NCBI GenBank assembly: GCA_000752035.1
Contig: CCFE01000031.1
Span: forward strand, 1 to 64,000
Origin: Bacillus rubiinfantis
GTDB lineage: Bacteria > Bacillota > Bacilli > Bacillales > Cytobacillaceae
Direction of reading: 5' to 3'
DNA: 64,000 nt
Shown: positions 54,948-63,948 of the stretch, one piece after another
How positions within the stretch are numbered: position 1 is the stretch's first letter
How the letters are laid out: each line of letters opens with the position of its first letter
Notes under the pieces: model-generated
Told to the model about the DNA's origin: nothing
Databases searched by the model: none
The model's input: only the letters and a program-made list of their open reading frames with translations
Made by a program: the position numbers and the translations under genes

Positions 54948-56120
54948 CTAATGTTTACGGAGAAATTCTCCGATTCGTTCCGCAGCCTTAGCTAAGTTTT
55001 CTGAAGATTGGACAATGGCCATTCTTACATAGCCTTCACCTTGTTTTCCAAAGGCGGCACCTGGCACCACTACCACTCCCGCTTGTTCAATCAGTTCGAA
55101 CGCAAACTGTCTAGATGAGGTCCATCCGCAAGGAATTTTTGCCCAAATAAACATTGTTGCCGGTGAGTTAGCTACTTCCCAACCGCCTTGTGCTAGTCCC
55201 GAGATTAGTATATTTCTACGATTTTCATATTCTCTTACTTGTTCTTGAAATAAGCTATAATCAGTTGTCAAAGCAGAAACGGCTGCCATTTGTATCGGAT
55301 AAAATATACCGTAATCGATATTGGACTTAAATGTAGCGAGGATGTTAATCGCATCTGCGTTACCGACTACATAGCCAATTCGACAGCCTGCCATATTGAA
55401 AGTCTTTGACAGTGAGTTAAATTCAATCCCTACCTCGTTTGCTCCTTCAACGGAAAGGAAACTAATTTGTGGATTATCATCGAAAATAAGTTCTGAATAG
55501 GCAAAATCGTGGACAACTAAAATATTGTACTTTTTGGCAAATTCCACAACCTCTTCAAAAAACTCTTTACTCGCAAGTGCTGTAACAGGATTCCCAGGAT
55601 AACTAATAATCATCATCTTTGTTTTGCGGAGAACTTCTAGTGGAATTTCATGTAATTGCGGCAAATAGTGATTTTCCTCTACTAAAGGCATTGGATAAAT
55701 CGAGCCACCCGCTATCATCACGCTATGCTCATAGATTGGGTAACCTGGATCCGGGACAAGAACATAGTCTCCCGGGTCAATAATAGACATTGCTAAATGT
55801 GACAGGCCATCTTGAGAGCCCATTAACTGTAAAACTTCTTTACTAGGATTCACATCAATCCCATAGCGCTGCTTGTAAAAATAGCTAACCGCCTCGTTAA
55901 ATTCATCAATTCCTTTTAAGGTATAGCCATATTTTGTTGTATCTTTACAATAGGAAATTAATGTGTCTATTACATGTGGCGGAGGAGGTAAATCCGGACT
56001 GCCCACGCTTAAATCAATCACATCCATCCCCTTCTTTAATGCCTCCCGTTTCTTATCGGCTAATTCTGTAAAGATACTTGTTGCCAGCTTTTGTGTTTTT
56101 TTCGAAGCAGCTATTACCAA
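54948..56120 (-). CDS. PLP-dependent aminotransferase, class I/II
   Basis: About 390 aa, fold type I. The PLP lysine is in NSLSKTFNMAGCRIGY, and other family residues are in VPDPGYPIYE, SYPGNPV, HDFAYSEL and the C-terminal YVRMAI. It resembles LL-diaminopimelate/alanine-type aminotransferases. No lysine-pathway gene is adjacent, while PucR and ureide genes are, so a role in nitrogen transfer is possible. The start is either TTG 56120 (AGGTGA at 5 nt) or GTG 56135. Confidence 0.88.
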   Translation of the reverse strand: MVIAASKKTQKLATSIFTELADKKREALKKGMDVIDLSVGSPDLPPPPHVIDTLISYCKDTTKYGYTLKGIDEFNEAVSYFYKQRYGIDVNPSKEVLQLMGSQDGLSHLAMSIIDPGDYVLVPDPGYPIYEHSVMIAGGSIYPMPLVEENHYLPQLHEIPLEVLRKTKMMIISYPGNPVTALASKEFFEEVVEFAKKYNILVVHDFAYSELIFDDNPQISFLSVEGANEVGIEFNSLSKTFNMAGCRIGYVVGNADAINILATFKSNIDYGIFYPIQMAAVSALTTDYSLFQEQVREYENRRNILISGLAQGGWEVANSPATMFIWAKIPCGWTSSRQFAFELIEQAGVVVVPGAAFGKQGEGYVRMAIVQSSENLAKAAERIGEFLRKH

Positions 56121-56239
56121 CTTAATCACCTGCACAGTTATAATTTTTATCTACCATTCTATCATAATTTTAAAATAATTCTTACAAAATTAGTTTTTTT
56201 ATTAAATTCTAAGTTTGTGACGTTTGCAGTTAGTTCAAG

Positions 56240-56710
56240 TTTTTATAAAAGTTAGAGTGTGCCCTTTTCAACTAACGGATTCTCTTTCGGGTTGCAAAAG
56301 GTGAGTAAACAGGTTAAATAACACTTACCAAAAAGCAGCGGGATTGACCAAAGAATAAGGGTGAGAATTATAAGCGGAGAATTTCCGTCTAATGAAAATT
56401 TTGAGTCTAAATTGGCAGATATAAGCGGACAAATTCCGCTTAATAACTCTAAATAAGGAAAAATCAAAGGATTTGGATCATATAGGCGGAAAAACTCCCC
56501 TTAATTCGAGGGAAATAGTAGTATTTCCTAAAATAAACGGAAATTTTCCGTTTACTTTCAAACATAGGGGAATCAGGTGTAATCACTTTACTATGTGATT
56601 TAGATTGCGACTCAATAACATTGATACAAATAACAAAAATAGGGTGAGAGAATTATTTGCGATTTCTCACCCTATTTGCCTTGCTTTTTAAGGTATTGCA
56701 CCTTTAAAGA
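56240..56710. repeat. Dispersed AT-rich element (copy B)
   Basis: Closely similar to 23981-24519 over about 400 bp (for example ATAAGCGGAGAATTTCCGTC, GGGAAATAGTAGTATTTCC, TTTCAAACATAGGGGAATCA, and a terminal hairpin AATAGGGTGAGAG ... CTCACCCTATT), with small insertions and deletions. The outer inverted ends of copy A are not clear here. It fills most of the gap 56121-56752; no coding signal is seen. Confidence 0.75.
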
Positions 56711-56752
56711 GAAGCCGTTTCCCTTCAAATGGAGCACCCGCTTGTGAATATA

Positions 56753-57307
56753 TTAGTTATTAGAAGCTTTTATAAAATCAATAAACGCGGCAACTTTGCT
56801 ATCTAGGAACTTAAGTGTTTCCTCATCTGACAGCTGACCGATTTGTTCATTGAATTTTTGCTGAGCAACACCAATCAGTATCTCGTTTCCTCCCGGTGGA
56901 AGAACTCTCGCCTGTAAACCAGGGGACGCGAGAACATCCCGTAAGTGCATCTGCGCTCGAACGGTTCCCAGCATACCTAGAGTTACACCCATGGTCATGA
57001 CTGGTTTGCCAATAAACACCTTGTCCACTCTAGAAGCCCAATCCAAAGCATTCTTTAAGACACCCGGAACGGACCAATTATACTCAGGCGTAATAATGAG
57101 AACACCATCAGCACTAGTAATTGAATCCTTAAATACCTTAACCGCTTGCGGTGGATTGGTTTCTTCATCTTGATCAAAATAAGGCAATGAACGAATGTCT
57201 GCAATCTCCAGCTCGAATTTGTCCTTGTATCGTTCCTGTATGGTATGCGCCAAATACATATTATAAGATTCTTTCCTTAAGCTTCCAACTATTGCAATAA
57301 GTTTCAT
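56753..57307 (-). CDS. NADPH-dependent FMN reductase (ChrR/azoreductase type)
   Basis: A 184-aa flavodoxin-like protein. FMN-binding parts are GSLRKESYNMYLA (phosphate loop, 8-20) and TPEYNWSVPGVLKNALDWAS. Such enzymes reduce quinones, chromate, azo dyes or nitro compounds with NAD(P)H. It diverges from the MarR gene across a 178-bp gap that holds the MarR operator, so it may be co-regulated. Confidence 0.92.
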   Translation of the reverse strand: MKLIAIVGSLRKESYNMYLAHTIQERYKDKFELEIADIRSLPYFDQDEETNPPQAVKVFKDSITSADGVLIITPEYNWSVPGVLKNALDWASRVDKVFIGKPVMTMGVTLGMLGTVRAQMHLRDVLASPGLQARVLPPGGNEILIGVAQQKFNEQIGQLSDEETLKFLDSKVAAFIDFIKASNN

Positions 57308-57418
57308 CGCTATGTCCTCCTCGTTAAAATGCTAAAATAAATTAATCACAGAGAATCATTCTCATATACAGCTAAATTATACCAATCCAATGAACGTTTG
57401 AAAAATCAAAGCTTCTCC

Positions 57419-57462
57419 TTGACAACCAAACACATATGAATTATTATCTCACAGTATAAGAT
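57419..57462 (+). promoter_or_regulatory. marR promoter with operator 1
   Basis: TTGACA (57419-57424), a 17-bp spacer and TATTAT (57442-57447) form a good promoter. ATCTCA-CAGTA-TAAGAT (57446-57462), an inverted repeat, overlaps the -10 and start point. The same motif recurs at 57947-57963. Confidence 0.75.
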
Positions 57463-57485
57463 ATTTTTTTGAAAGAAGGACAGTA

Positions 57486-57896
57486 ATGGATTATCGCGAG
57501 TTAGCAGTAGAATTATTTGAATATGTAACAAAAACGAAGAAGCCCCCGTTCGCGGAACCTATGAAATATTCTCAGGGAGAAATGGGAATTTTACACTTTC
57601 TTCACTTTACCAAAGACGGGGTTACCTCTGGTGAGTTAAGTGAATACTTCTCCGTTAGTACGGGAAGAATTGCTTCTGCCCTTAAGAGTCTCGAGAAAAA
57701 GGGACTTATCGTCCGGCGAACGGACGCAGCCGACAAGCGCAAGGTCATTGTGTTTATTACCAAAGAAGGCAAAAATGTTGTCGTGGAAAAAAATAATCAC
57801 GCCATTTCAATAACTGAAAAAATGTTGCGAAATCTGGATGAGCAGGATGCCAAGGAATTTGTCCGTCTTGCAAAAATTATTATGAAAAAGAGTTGA
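57486..57896 (+). CDS. MarR-family transcriptional regulator
   Basis: 136 aa with a winged helix: GVTSGELSEYFSVSTGRIASALKSLEKKGLIVRR, then the wing TDAADKRKVIVFITKEG. It probably represses itself and the two ABC exporter genes 87 nt downstream, since both promoters carry the same inverted repeat. Ligand unknown; likely the drug or toxic compound that is exported. Confidence 0.93.
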   Translation: MDYRELAVELFEYVTKTKKPPFAEPMKYSQGEMGILHFLHFTKDGVTSGELSEYFSVSTGRIASALKSLEKKGLIVRRTDAADKRKVIVFITKEGKNVVVEKNNHAISITEKMLRNLDEQDAKEFVRLAKIIMKKS

Positions 57897-57946
57897 TTTC
57901 CCCAATGTGGTTCCTAACAGAAGAACTGCTTATTTTTAACATAAAT

Positions 57947-57963
57947 ATCTTACACTATAAGAC
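57947..57963 (+). promoter_or_regulatory. MarR operator 2 ahead of the ABC exporter genes
   Basis: ATCTTA-CACTA-TAAGAC matches operator 1 in 14 of 17 positions and ends 20 nt before the exporter start codon. The repeated motif implies one regulator for both transcripts. Confidence 0.7.
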
Positions 57964-57983
57964 AAAAAAAGAGGAGAAACATC

Positions 57984-59747
57984 ATGATAAAAATTTTCCA
58001 GCATCTAAAAAAAGCTGAATGGATGCTTGTTCTTTTTAGTATTGTTTTCATTGTCGCGCAAGTGTGGCTAGACTTAAAGCTGCCAGATTATATGGCCGAA
58101 ATTACTACCTTAATCCAAACAGAGGGCACCAAAGCATCAAAGCTCCTTGAGCCAGGTATGTATATGCTTTTCTGTGCGGTTGGAAGCATGATTTCAGCTA
58201 TCATCGTTGGTTATTTTGCTGCCAAAATTGCTGCAGGCTTATCGATGCGGTTGAGGACCATGGTTTTTGAAAAAACACTTGCCTTTTCGTTGGAAGAAAT
58301 CAATCGTTTTTCAACTGCTAGTTTAATTACTCGTTCTACCAATGACATTACGCAAATTCAATTTATCATCGCTATCGGTTTACAGGTTATGATTAAAGCC
58401 CCTATCCTGGCAGTCTGGGCAATTGTAAAAATTGCCGGCAAAAGCTGGCAGTGGACGGCTGCAACCGGTGGCGCTGTTGCTGCGCTAATTATTATGCTCA
58501 GCGTAATTATCATCTTTGCGATTCCAAAATTTAAAATTATTCAACAGCTCACAGACAATCTCAACCGTGTAACCCGTGAAAATTTAACAGGACTTCGTGT
58601 TGTTAGAGCCTATAATGCCGAGACATTCCAGGAGAAAAAGTTTGAGAATGCAAATATAGAATTAACAAACACGAATCTCTTTACCAATCGAATTATGGCG
58701 ATTATCGGCCCAGGAATGACCTTTATTATGTCTGGTTTAAGCGTCTCCATTTACTGGATTGGTGCTTACTTGATTAATGAAGCAAATCTTATTGATCGGA
58801 TTACCGTTTTTTCTAACATGATTGTGTTTACATCGTATGCCATGCAAGTTGTACTCGCCTTTATGATGGTAAGCATGATCTTTATCATGATGCCTCGTGC
58901 CTCTGTGTCCGCAAAACGGATTCTTGAAGTACTAAATACAAAAGCAAATATCATCGATGGAACTGAAACGAAAGGAAAAGACGACCAGACTGGTGAGGTA
59001 GAGTTTCGCAATGTCAGCTTCCAATATCCAGATGCCGAAGAGCCAATTTTAAGAAATATTAGCTTTACAGCAAAAAAGGGTGAGACTGTTGCCTTTATTG
59101 GCGCTACGGGGAGTGGAAAAACAAGTGTGATTAATTTGATTCCACGCTTTTATGACGTAACGGAAGGTGAAATCCTGGTAGACGGTTTAAATGTCAAAAA
59201 CTATACCCAGGAAGCTCTCCATAACAAAATCGGATATGTTCCACAGCGAGCGGTATTATTTAGCGGAACAGTTGCTTCGAATGTTTCGTATGGGGAGAAC
59301 GAAAGAAAAGCGTCCTCTGAAGAAATGATAAAAAAAGCTGTTGAAATTGCTCAAGGTAAAGATTTTGTAGAAAAAATGGATGGACAATACGAAGGGAGAA
59401 TATCCCAGGGCGGGACGAATGTCTCTGGCGGGCAAAAACAGCGCCTATCCATTGCCCGTGCTATTTATCGCCAGCCGGAGATTTATATTTTTGATGATTC
59501 TTTCTCCGCTTTGGATTATAAAACTGATCGAATTCTCCGCTCTGCCTTGAAAAGAGAAACAAAAGAGGCTACTACATTTATTGTCGCACAGCGCATTGGG
59601 ACTATTAAGGATGCCAATCGGATTATTGTCCTTGAAGATGGACAAATCGTTGGGAACGGCACCCATGACGAATTAATGACAAGCTGTAAAACATATCAAG
59701 AAATTGCTTATTCACAGCTTTCAAAGGAGGAACTCGCCCATGAGTAA
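57984..59747 (+). CDS. Heterodimeric ABC multidrug exporter subunit, degenerate-site half
   Basis: A 587-aa half-transporter: six membrane segments (about 15-310), then an ATPase with GATGSGKTS, VSGGQKQRLSIARA and Walker B IYIFDDSFSALD. The residue after the Walker B Asp is Asp where the catalytic Glu should be, the hallmark of the degenerate site in BmrC/TM287-type heterodimers. It overlaps the next gene by 8 nt. Confidence 0.93.
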   Translation: MIKIFQHLKKAEWMLVLFSIVFIVAQVWLDLKLPDYMAEITTLIQTEGTKASKLLEPGMYMLFCAVGSMISAIIVGYFAAKIAAGLSMRLRTMVFEKTLAFSLEEINRFSTASLITRSTNDITQIQFIIAIGLQVMIKAPILAVWAIVKIAGKSWQWTAATGGAVAALIIMLSVIIIFAIPKFKIIQQLTDNLNRVTRENLTGLRVVRAYNAETFQEKKFENANIELTNTNLFTNRIMAIIGPGMTFIMSGLSVSIYWIGAYLINEANLIDRITVFSNMIVFTSYAMQVVLAFMMVSMIFIMMPRASVSAKRILEVLNTKANIIDGTETKGKDDQTGEVEFRNVSFQYPDAEEPILRNISFTAKKGETVAFIGATGSGKTSVINLIPRFYDVTEGEILVDGLNVKNYTQEALHNKIGYVPQRAVLFSGTVASNVSYGENERKASSEEMIKKAVEIAQGKDFVEKMDGQYEGRISQGGTNVSGGQKQRLSIARAIYRQPEIYIFDDSFSALDYKTDRILRSALKRETKEATTFIVAQRIGTIKDANRIIVLEDGQIVGNGTHDELMTSCKTYQEIAYSQLSKEELAHE

Positions 59748-61581
59748 GAATGACTATACCATTGGTGATCATGAAAAGAGTGCCAAATCTCAAGGCCATC
59801 CTGGGCCCAGACCGGCGATGCCCGGGGCAAAACCAAAGAACTTCAGAAAAACAATGAGCCAGCTTGTTTCCTACTGCCGTGCTTATATTCCGATAATCGG
59901 CTTTGCATTAGTTCTAGCGTTTGCCGGTGCTGCACTGAATGTGTACGGCCCCGATAAATTAAGTGAGATTACAGACCTGATTCAAGAAGGTATCATGACA
60001 AAGATAGACATTTCTGCTGTAGAAAATCTGGTATTATTTTTAGCCGTCCTCTATGGTCTCGGTTTGATTTTCAACTATACTCAAGGCTTTATTATGGCAA
60101 CTGTCACACAGCGGATTACGAAGAAAATGCGGGCGGAAATTTCGCAAAAAATGAACCGCATTCCTCTTAAATATTTTGATTCAACTAGCTTCGGAAATGT
60201 CCTCAGCCGTGTCACAAACGATGTAGACACAATTGGACAGACATTAAATAACAGTCTTGGAACGTTGGTTACAGGCGTCGCCACATTTATCGGTGCCATC
60301 GTTATGATGTTTTATACGAACTGGATTATGGCCCTTACTGGCATCATTGCGACACTCATTGGTTTTTCATTGATGAGTATTATTATGAAGCATTCACAAA
60401 AATATTTTATTGCCCAGCAAAAAGAACTTGGAAGGCTTAATGGTCATGTTGAAGAAATTTATGCAGGGCACAACGTTGTCAAGGTGTATAACGGTGAAAA
60501 AGAGGCAAAACGAGTTTTTCATGAAATGAATGGTAATTTATATGAAAATGCTTGGAAATCTCAATTTATGTCGGGGTTAATGATGCCAGTGATGGGATTC
60601 GTTGGAAACTTTGGCTATGTCGCCATCTGTGTGGTCGGTGCAATGCTGGTAACAAACGACATCATCTCCATCGGGACCATTGTGGCCTTTATGGTATATA
60701 TTCGTCTCTTTACCCAGCCGCTCACCCAATTTGCCCAAGCAGCAACCAATCTTCAAGCAACTGCAGCAGCAAGTGAACGTGTTTTTGAATTTTTAGCTGA
60801 AGAAGAATTGGCCGATGAAAGTGGAAAAACCACCATTCTTGAAAGCATCAAGGGAGATGTAGAATTTAAACATGTCCATTTCGGCTATAAGGATGATCAA
60901 GTGATTATTAAGGATTTTTCCGCTAAGGCTAAAGCTGGACAGAAAGTAGCGATTGTTGGTCCAACAGGTGCCGGGAAAACAACTCTCGTCAATCTGCTCA
61001 TGCGTTTCTACGAATTGAATAGTGGGGAAATTACCATTGACGGAATCCCTATTAACCAATTAACACGCAAAAATGTGCATGAACTCTTTTGTATGGTGTT
61101 GCAGGATACGTGGCTATTCGAAGGAACCATTAAAGAAAATATTATTTTTTCAAAAAAAGATGTTTCTGATGAGCAAGTAGAGGAAGCTTGTAAAGCAGTT
61201 GGATTGCACCACTTTATTCAAACCTTGCCTCAAGGGTACAACACAATGTTAAACGACAATGCCAATCTATCTGCGGGGCAAAAGCAATTGATTACCATTG
61301 CCCGAGCAATGGTTGAAAATGCTCCGTTGCTTATTCTCGATGAAGCAACAAGCTCGGTCGATACCCGAACTGAATTATTAATTCAACAGGCGATGGACCG
61401 GCTCACAGTTGGCAAAACATCATTTGTCATTGCCCACCGACTCTCAACGATACGCAATGCCGACTTAATTCTCGTCATGAAAGACGGCGACATTATCGAA
61501 ACTGGCAACCACGATGAATTACTGGCAAAAGGCGGCTTCTATGCTGACCTATACAACAGCCAGTTTGAAAGTGCTTCATAA
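59740..61581 (+). CDS. Heterodimeric ABC multidrug exporter subunit, catalytic half
   Basis: A 613-aa half-transporter from the ATG at 59740 (AAAGGAGGAACTC upstream). A Pro/Gly-rich cytoplasmic N-terminus (about 1-45) precedes six membrane segments and an ATPase with GPTGAGKTT, LSAGQKQLITIARA and Walker B LLILDEATSSVD (catalytic Glu present). Its signature LSAGQ deviates from LSGGQ, fitting the asymmetric pair. It partners the preceding gene and is controlled by the MarR protein. Confidence 0.94.
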   Translation: MSKNDYTIGDHEKSAKSQGHPGPRPAMPGAKPKNFRKTMSQLVSYCRAYIPIIGFALVLAFAGAALNVYGPDKLSEITDLIQEGIMTKIDISAVENLVLFLAVLYGLGLIFNYTQGFIMATVTQRITKKMRAEISQKMNRIPLKYFDSTSFGNVLSRVTNDVDTIGQTLNNSLGTLVTGVATFIGAIVMMFYTNWIMALTGIIATLIGFSLMSIIMKHSQKYFIAQQKELGRLNGHVEEIYAGHNVVKVYNGEKEAKRVFHEMNGNLYENAWKSQFMSGLMMPVMGFVGNFGYVAICVVGAMLVTNDIISIGTIVAFMVYIRLFTQPLTQFAQAATNLQATAAASERVFEFLAEEELADESGKTTILESIKGDVEFKHVHFGYKDDQVIIKDFSAKAKAGQKVAIVGPTGAGKTTLVNLLMRFYELNSGEITIDGIPINQLTRKNVHELFCMVLQDTWLFEGTIKENIIFSKKDVSDEQVEEACKAVGLHHFIQTLPQGYNTMLNDNANLSAGQKQLITIARAMVENAPLLILDEATSSVDTRTELLIQQAMDRLTVGKTSFVIAHRLSTIRNADLILVMKDGDIIETGNHDELLAKGGFYADLYNSQFESAS

Positions 61582-61590
61582 TTTAAGACA

Positions 61591-61628
61591 GGGCCAGTAC
61601 TCTATTTTTAAAGAGACTGGCCCTTTTC
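61591..61628 (+). terminator. Terminator of the ABC exporter operon
   Basis: GGGCCAGT pairs with ACTGGCCC, followed by TTTTCTTT. Confidence 0.85.
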
Positions 61629-61711
61629 TTTGGTTCATACATTGTGGTAAATTTATGTTAACAAATAAATGCAGTTGGTTTACAAATATGTTGATTGGAG
61701 GAACCTGATTG

Positions 61712-62128
61712 ATGTTTAAGCTACGTGGTCATCACCTTTTTTGCTTGTTGGGCTATCGCGGGATGGGTTATTCTGAGGAATACGTGAAAAATATGACATT
61801 TCTGCATCAAACTTTGAGATCTAATCCCAAGACATTGATACAAATTGTTAATGGTCCTGATCAGTTATGTGAGAAATTTCCTAATTCAGGCGTATATCAT
61901 TGCCAAGACGAAAATATCTATAAACAGGATGCTGCCATCTTAAAGAAAATGGGACTTGAAATAGGCGAAATCCTAATGTGGGAAGAAATTGAAGAGCGTG
62001 TTCGAGAATTTATTGTTCCTAATGATATTCAAAATATATGTTCCACCTGCTCTTGGCGTACATATGGAGTTTGTGAAGAAGGAGTTCGAGAGATTCATGC
62101 CGGGAAAGGCTTACGAAAAATAAACTAG
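61712..62128 (+). CDS. DUF1284 protein
   Basis: 138 aa starting FKLRGHHLFCLLGYRGMGYS, the conserved N-terminus of DUF1284. Cysteines at FCLL, LCEKF, YHCQ and CSTCSWRTYGVCEEG could hold a metal or Fe-S cluster. Function unknown. The ribosome site GGAGGAACC suits the ATG at 61712. Monocistronic between two terminators. Confidence 0.85.
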   Translation: MFKLRGHHLFCLLGYRGMGYSEEYVKNMTFLHQTLRSNPKTLIQIVNGPDQLCEKFPNSGVYHCQDENIYKQDAAILKKMGLEIGEILMWEEIEERVREFIVPNDIQNICSTCSWRTYGVCEEGVREIHAGKGLRKIN

Positions 62129-62176
62129 ATTGATTAAATAATATATTTTAATGACAAGACCAGTACCCCCTTTTTC

Positions 62177-62226
62177 CTACATCTTGCCCCATAGACAACC
62201 TCTATGGGGCAAGATGTAGACCTTTT
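62177..62226. terminator. Bidirectional terminator, perfect 18-bp stem
   Basis: CTACATCTTGCCCCATAG (62177-62194) pairs fully with its complement at 62202-62219 around a 7-nt loop; a T-rich tail follows. It ends the DUF1284 and M4 protease transcripts. Confidence 0.85.
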
Positions 62227-62271
62227 CTTTTTTCCCAAAAATATATTCTCACCATTTACAAGAGTTTTGGG

Positions 62272-63948
62272 TTAATAGATTCCTACCGCATCAAAGCCCG
62301 CATTGGCTGCTTTTACTTCGGCGCTTCCTTCACCGTAAAGATCTACGGCAGACTGGACAATTGCCTTACGTGCATCACTGAAATTAGAATTAGGCGTTAA
62401 GTAAACAGTTAAAGCACGATAGTAAATTTGGCCTAACTTATGTCTGCCAATTTCTTGGCCAATCAAGTAAGCAGCATGATTAGTAATCGAGGAGTTAACA
62501 TGGACACCGCCGCCATCTACTGAAGTTGGCATGTTGTAAAACTCGTCCATATGATCAGGATATACTCCACCATTTGTACTGTACGATCTTCTTTGCTCAT
62601 TTGCGACAATAACGCTATTTGGATTGCTTAAGCTGCGTAATACTGTTGAGCCGCTAGCTTTAGCAGCAGGAGCCATGATGTCCTCGCCCATTTCCCAATC
62701 TTCATCGTCAATTAGTACACCAAAGACATCAGCGAATGATTCGTTTAGTGCCCCGGATTGATTGCGATAAACCAAATTTGCTGAATTTGTGATAACGCCA
62801 TGAGTCATCTCATGGGCAGCAACATCCAGACCTGCTGAGAGAGAGATCATGAACTCACCATCTCCATCACCATAGGTCATCCAGCGACCATTCCAGGAGG
62901 CATTGTTGTAGTTGTTTCCATAGTGAACTCTAGAAACGATTGCCATCCCTTTCCCATCAAGAGAATTACGGCCATGTTCGTTTAGATAATAATCATAGAC
63001 TTTTTCAGAGTTATAGTGGGCATCAACAGCTGCTCGGTCGTAGTCCCCCTTAAAGGATGCAGAATTTCCAACATAAAGTGTATCATTTGCTGAACTATTA
63101 TCATTTTTGGCATCATACGTTAGAATTCCGTCAAGACCCTTATGAGCGTAGTCAGCTAACGCAAACTTGGTTCCTGATTTAGGCTCCTTCACTTGAGAAA
63201 TATGTAATTCCCGAAGAGCGCCATGTACCCCTTTTCCAACACCTTTTTGTGTTTTCATATCATCCGCATGCATTAGGCCATTATACTTGTCGATCACTTT
63301 ACCAGTATTGGCATCGACAAAGACAAACCAGTTTCCAGGCTCATCACCCATGAAGTTAACATTTACCTTATATGCCGTATAGTTCTCGCCTTCAAAGGGG
63401 TAGACTACGAATTCGCTAGTTGGCTCATATGTCAACTCATCTGGAGCATTGACTGCTGATAATGCAGCCTTTATTGCTTGATCACTAGATAGAGCAGCCG
63501 ATGTATCCACAGTATCATCCTCGGTAAGCGTCTGATTAATCCTTCCATTGACGGATACGACTTCATCATTTTTATTAAAGTGAACGATGACTTCAGAACC
63601 TTCGACAGGAATTCCATTTACTGACTGATTAAAGCGTACATGCGTCATCCCAAGCTGGTCCTTTTTAGTATCTTTGACTTTTAAGTTTTTGTCAGGATTT
63701 TTAATTCCAGTTTGGTTTTCCTTTTTCTTCAAATAGTTCAAAGCATTGGCTGGACTGCTCGAAGAAAATTTCTCAGCCATTCGCTCCTTCACAAATAGAG
63801 GAACATTCGCCTTCTCATTCCATTTCTTTACAGCTTGTACATTACTAACTGCCTTCGATTCAGTCGGCTTCGCAAACACATTACCCACTGGAATAGAACC
63901 TACTAAAAGTGCCGATAGAGCTACTGGTGCAATAAATTTTTTCTTCAA
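62272..63948 (-). CDS. Secreted M4 neutral metalloprotease (bacillolysin/thermolysin type)
   Basis: About 558 aa from a TTG at 63948 (GGGGGG 8 nt upstream). Signal peptide (1-26), FTP/PepSY propeptide (about 30-230), then the mature zinc protease: HEMTH at 379-383 and the third ligand Glu403 in GALNESFADVFG; the C-terminal NHAAYLIGQ region carries the active-site His. It cleaves extracellular proteins before hydrophobic residues. It could supply peptides to the secreted Xaa-Pro peptidase and the peptide enzymes of this region. Confidence 0.95.
   Translation of the reverse strand: MKKKFIAPVALSALLVGSIPVGNVFAKPTESKAVSNVQAVKKWNEKANVPLFVKERMAEKFSSSSPANALNYLKKKENQTGIKNPDKNLKVKDTKKDQLGMTHVRFNQSVNGIPVEGSEVIVHFNKNDEVVSVNGRINQTLTEDDTVDTSAALSSDQAIKAALSAVNAPDELTYEPTSEFVVYPFEGENYTAYKVNVNFMGDEPGNWFVFVDANTGKVIDKYNGLMHADDMKTQKGVGKGVHGALRELHISQVKEPKSGTKFALADYAHKGLDGILTYDAKNDNSSANDTLYVGNSASFKGDYDRAAVDAHYNSEKVYDYYLNEHGRNSLDGKGMAIVSRVHYGNNYNNASWNGRWMTYGDGDGEFMISLSAGLDVAAHEMTHGVITNSANLVYRNQSGALNESFADVFGVLIDDEDWEMGEDIMAPAAKASGSTVLRSLSNPNSVIVANEQRRSYSTNGGVYPDHMDEFYNMPTSVDGGGVHVNSSITNHAAYLIGQEIGRHKLGQIYYRALTVYLTPNSNFSDARKAIVQSAVDLYGEGSAEVKAANAGFDAVGIY

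Noticed and set aside
56252..56467. Minus-strand frame of 71 codons within repeat copy B
   Set aside because: It falls fully within a non-coding repeat whose other copies do not keep the frame, and it has no ribosome site.
60949..60978. P-loop of the ABC exporter as a self-target of the spacer at 4001-4034
   Set aside because: The peptide motif is shared but the nucleotide sequences differ at many positions, including near the seed end, so it is not a protospacer.
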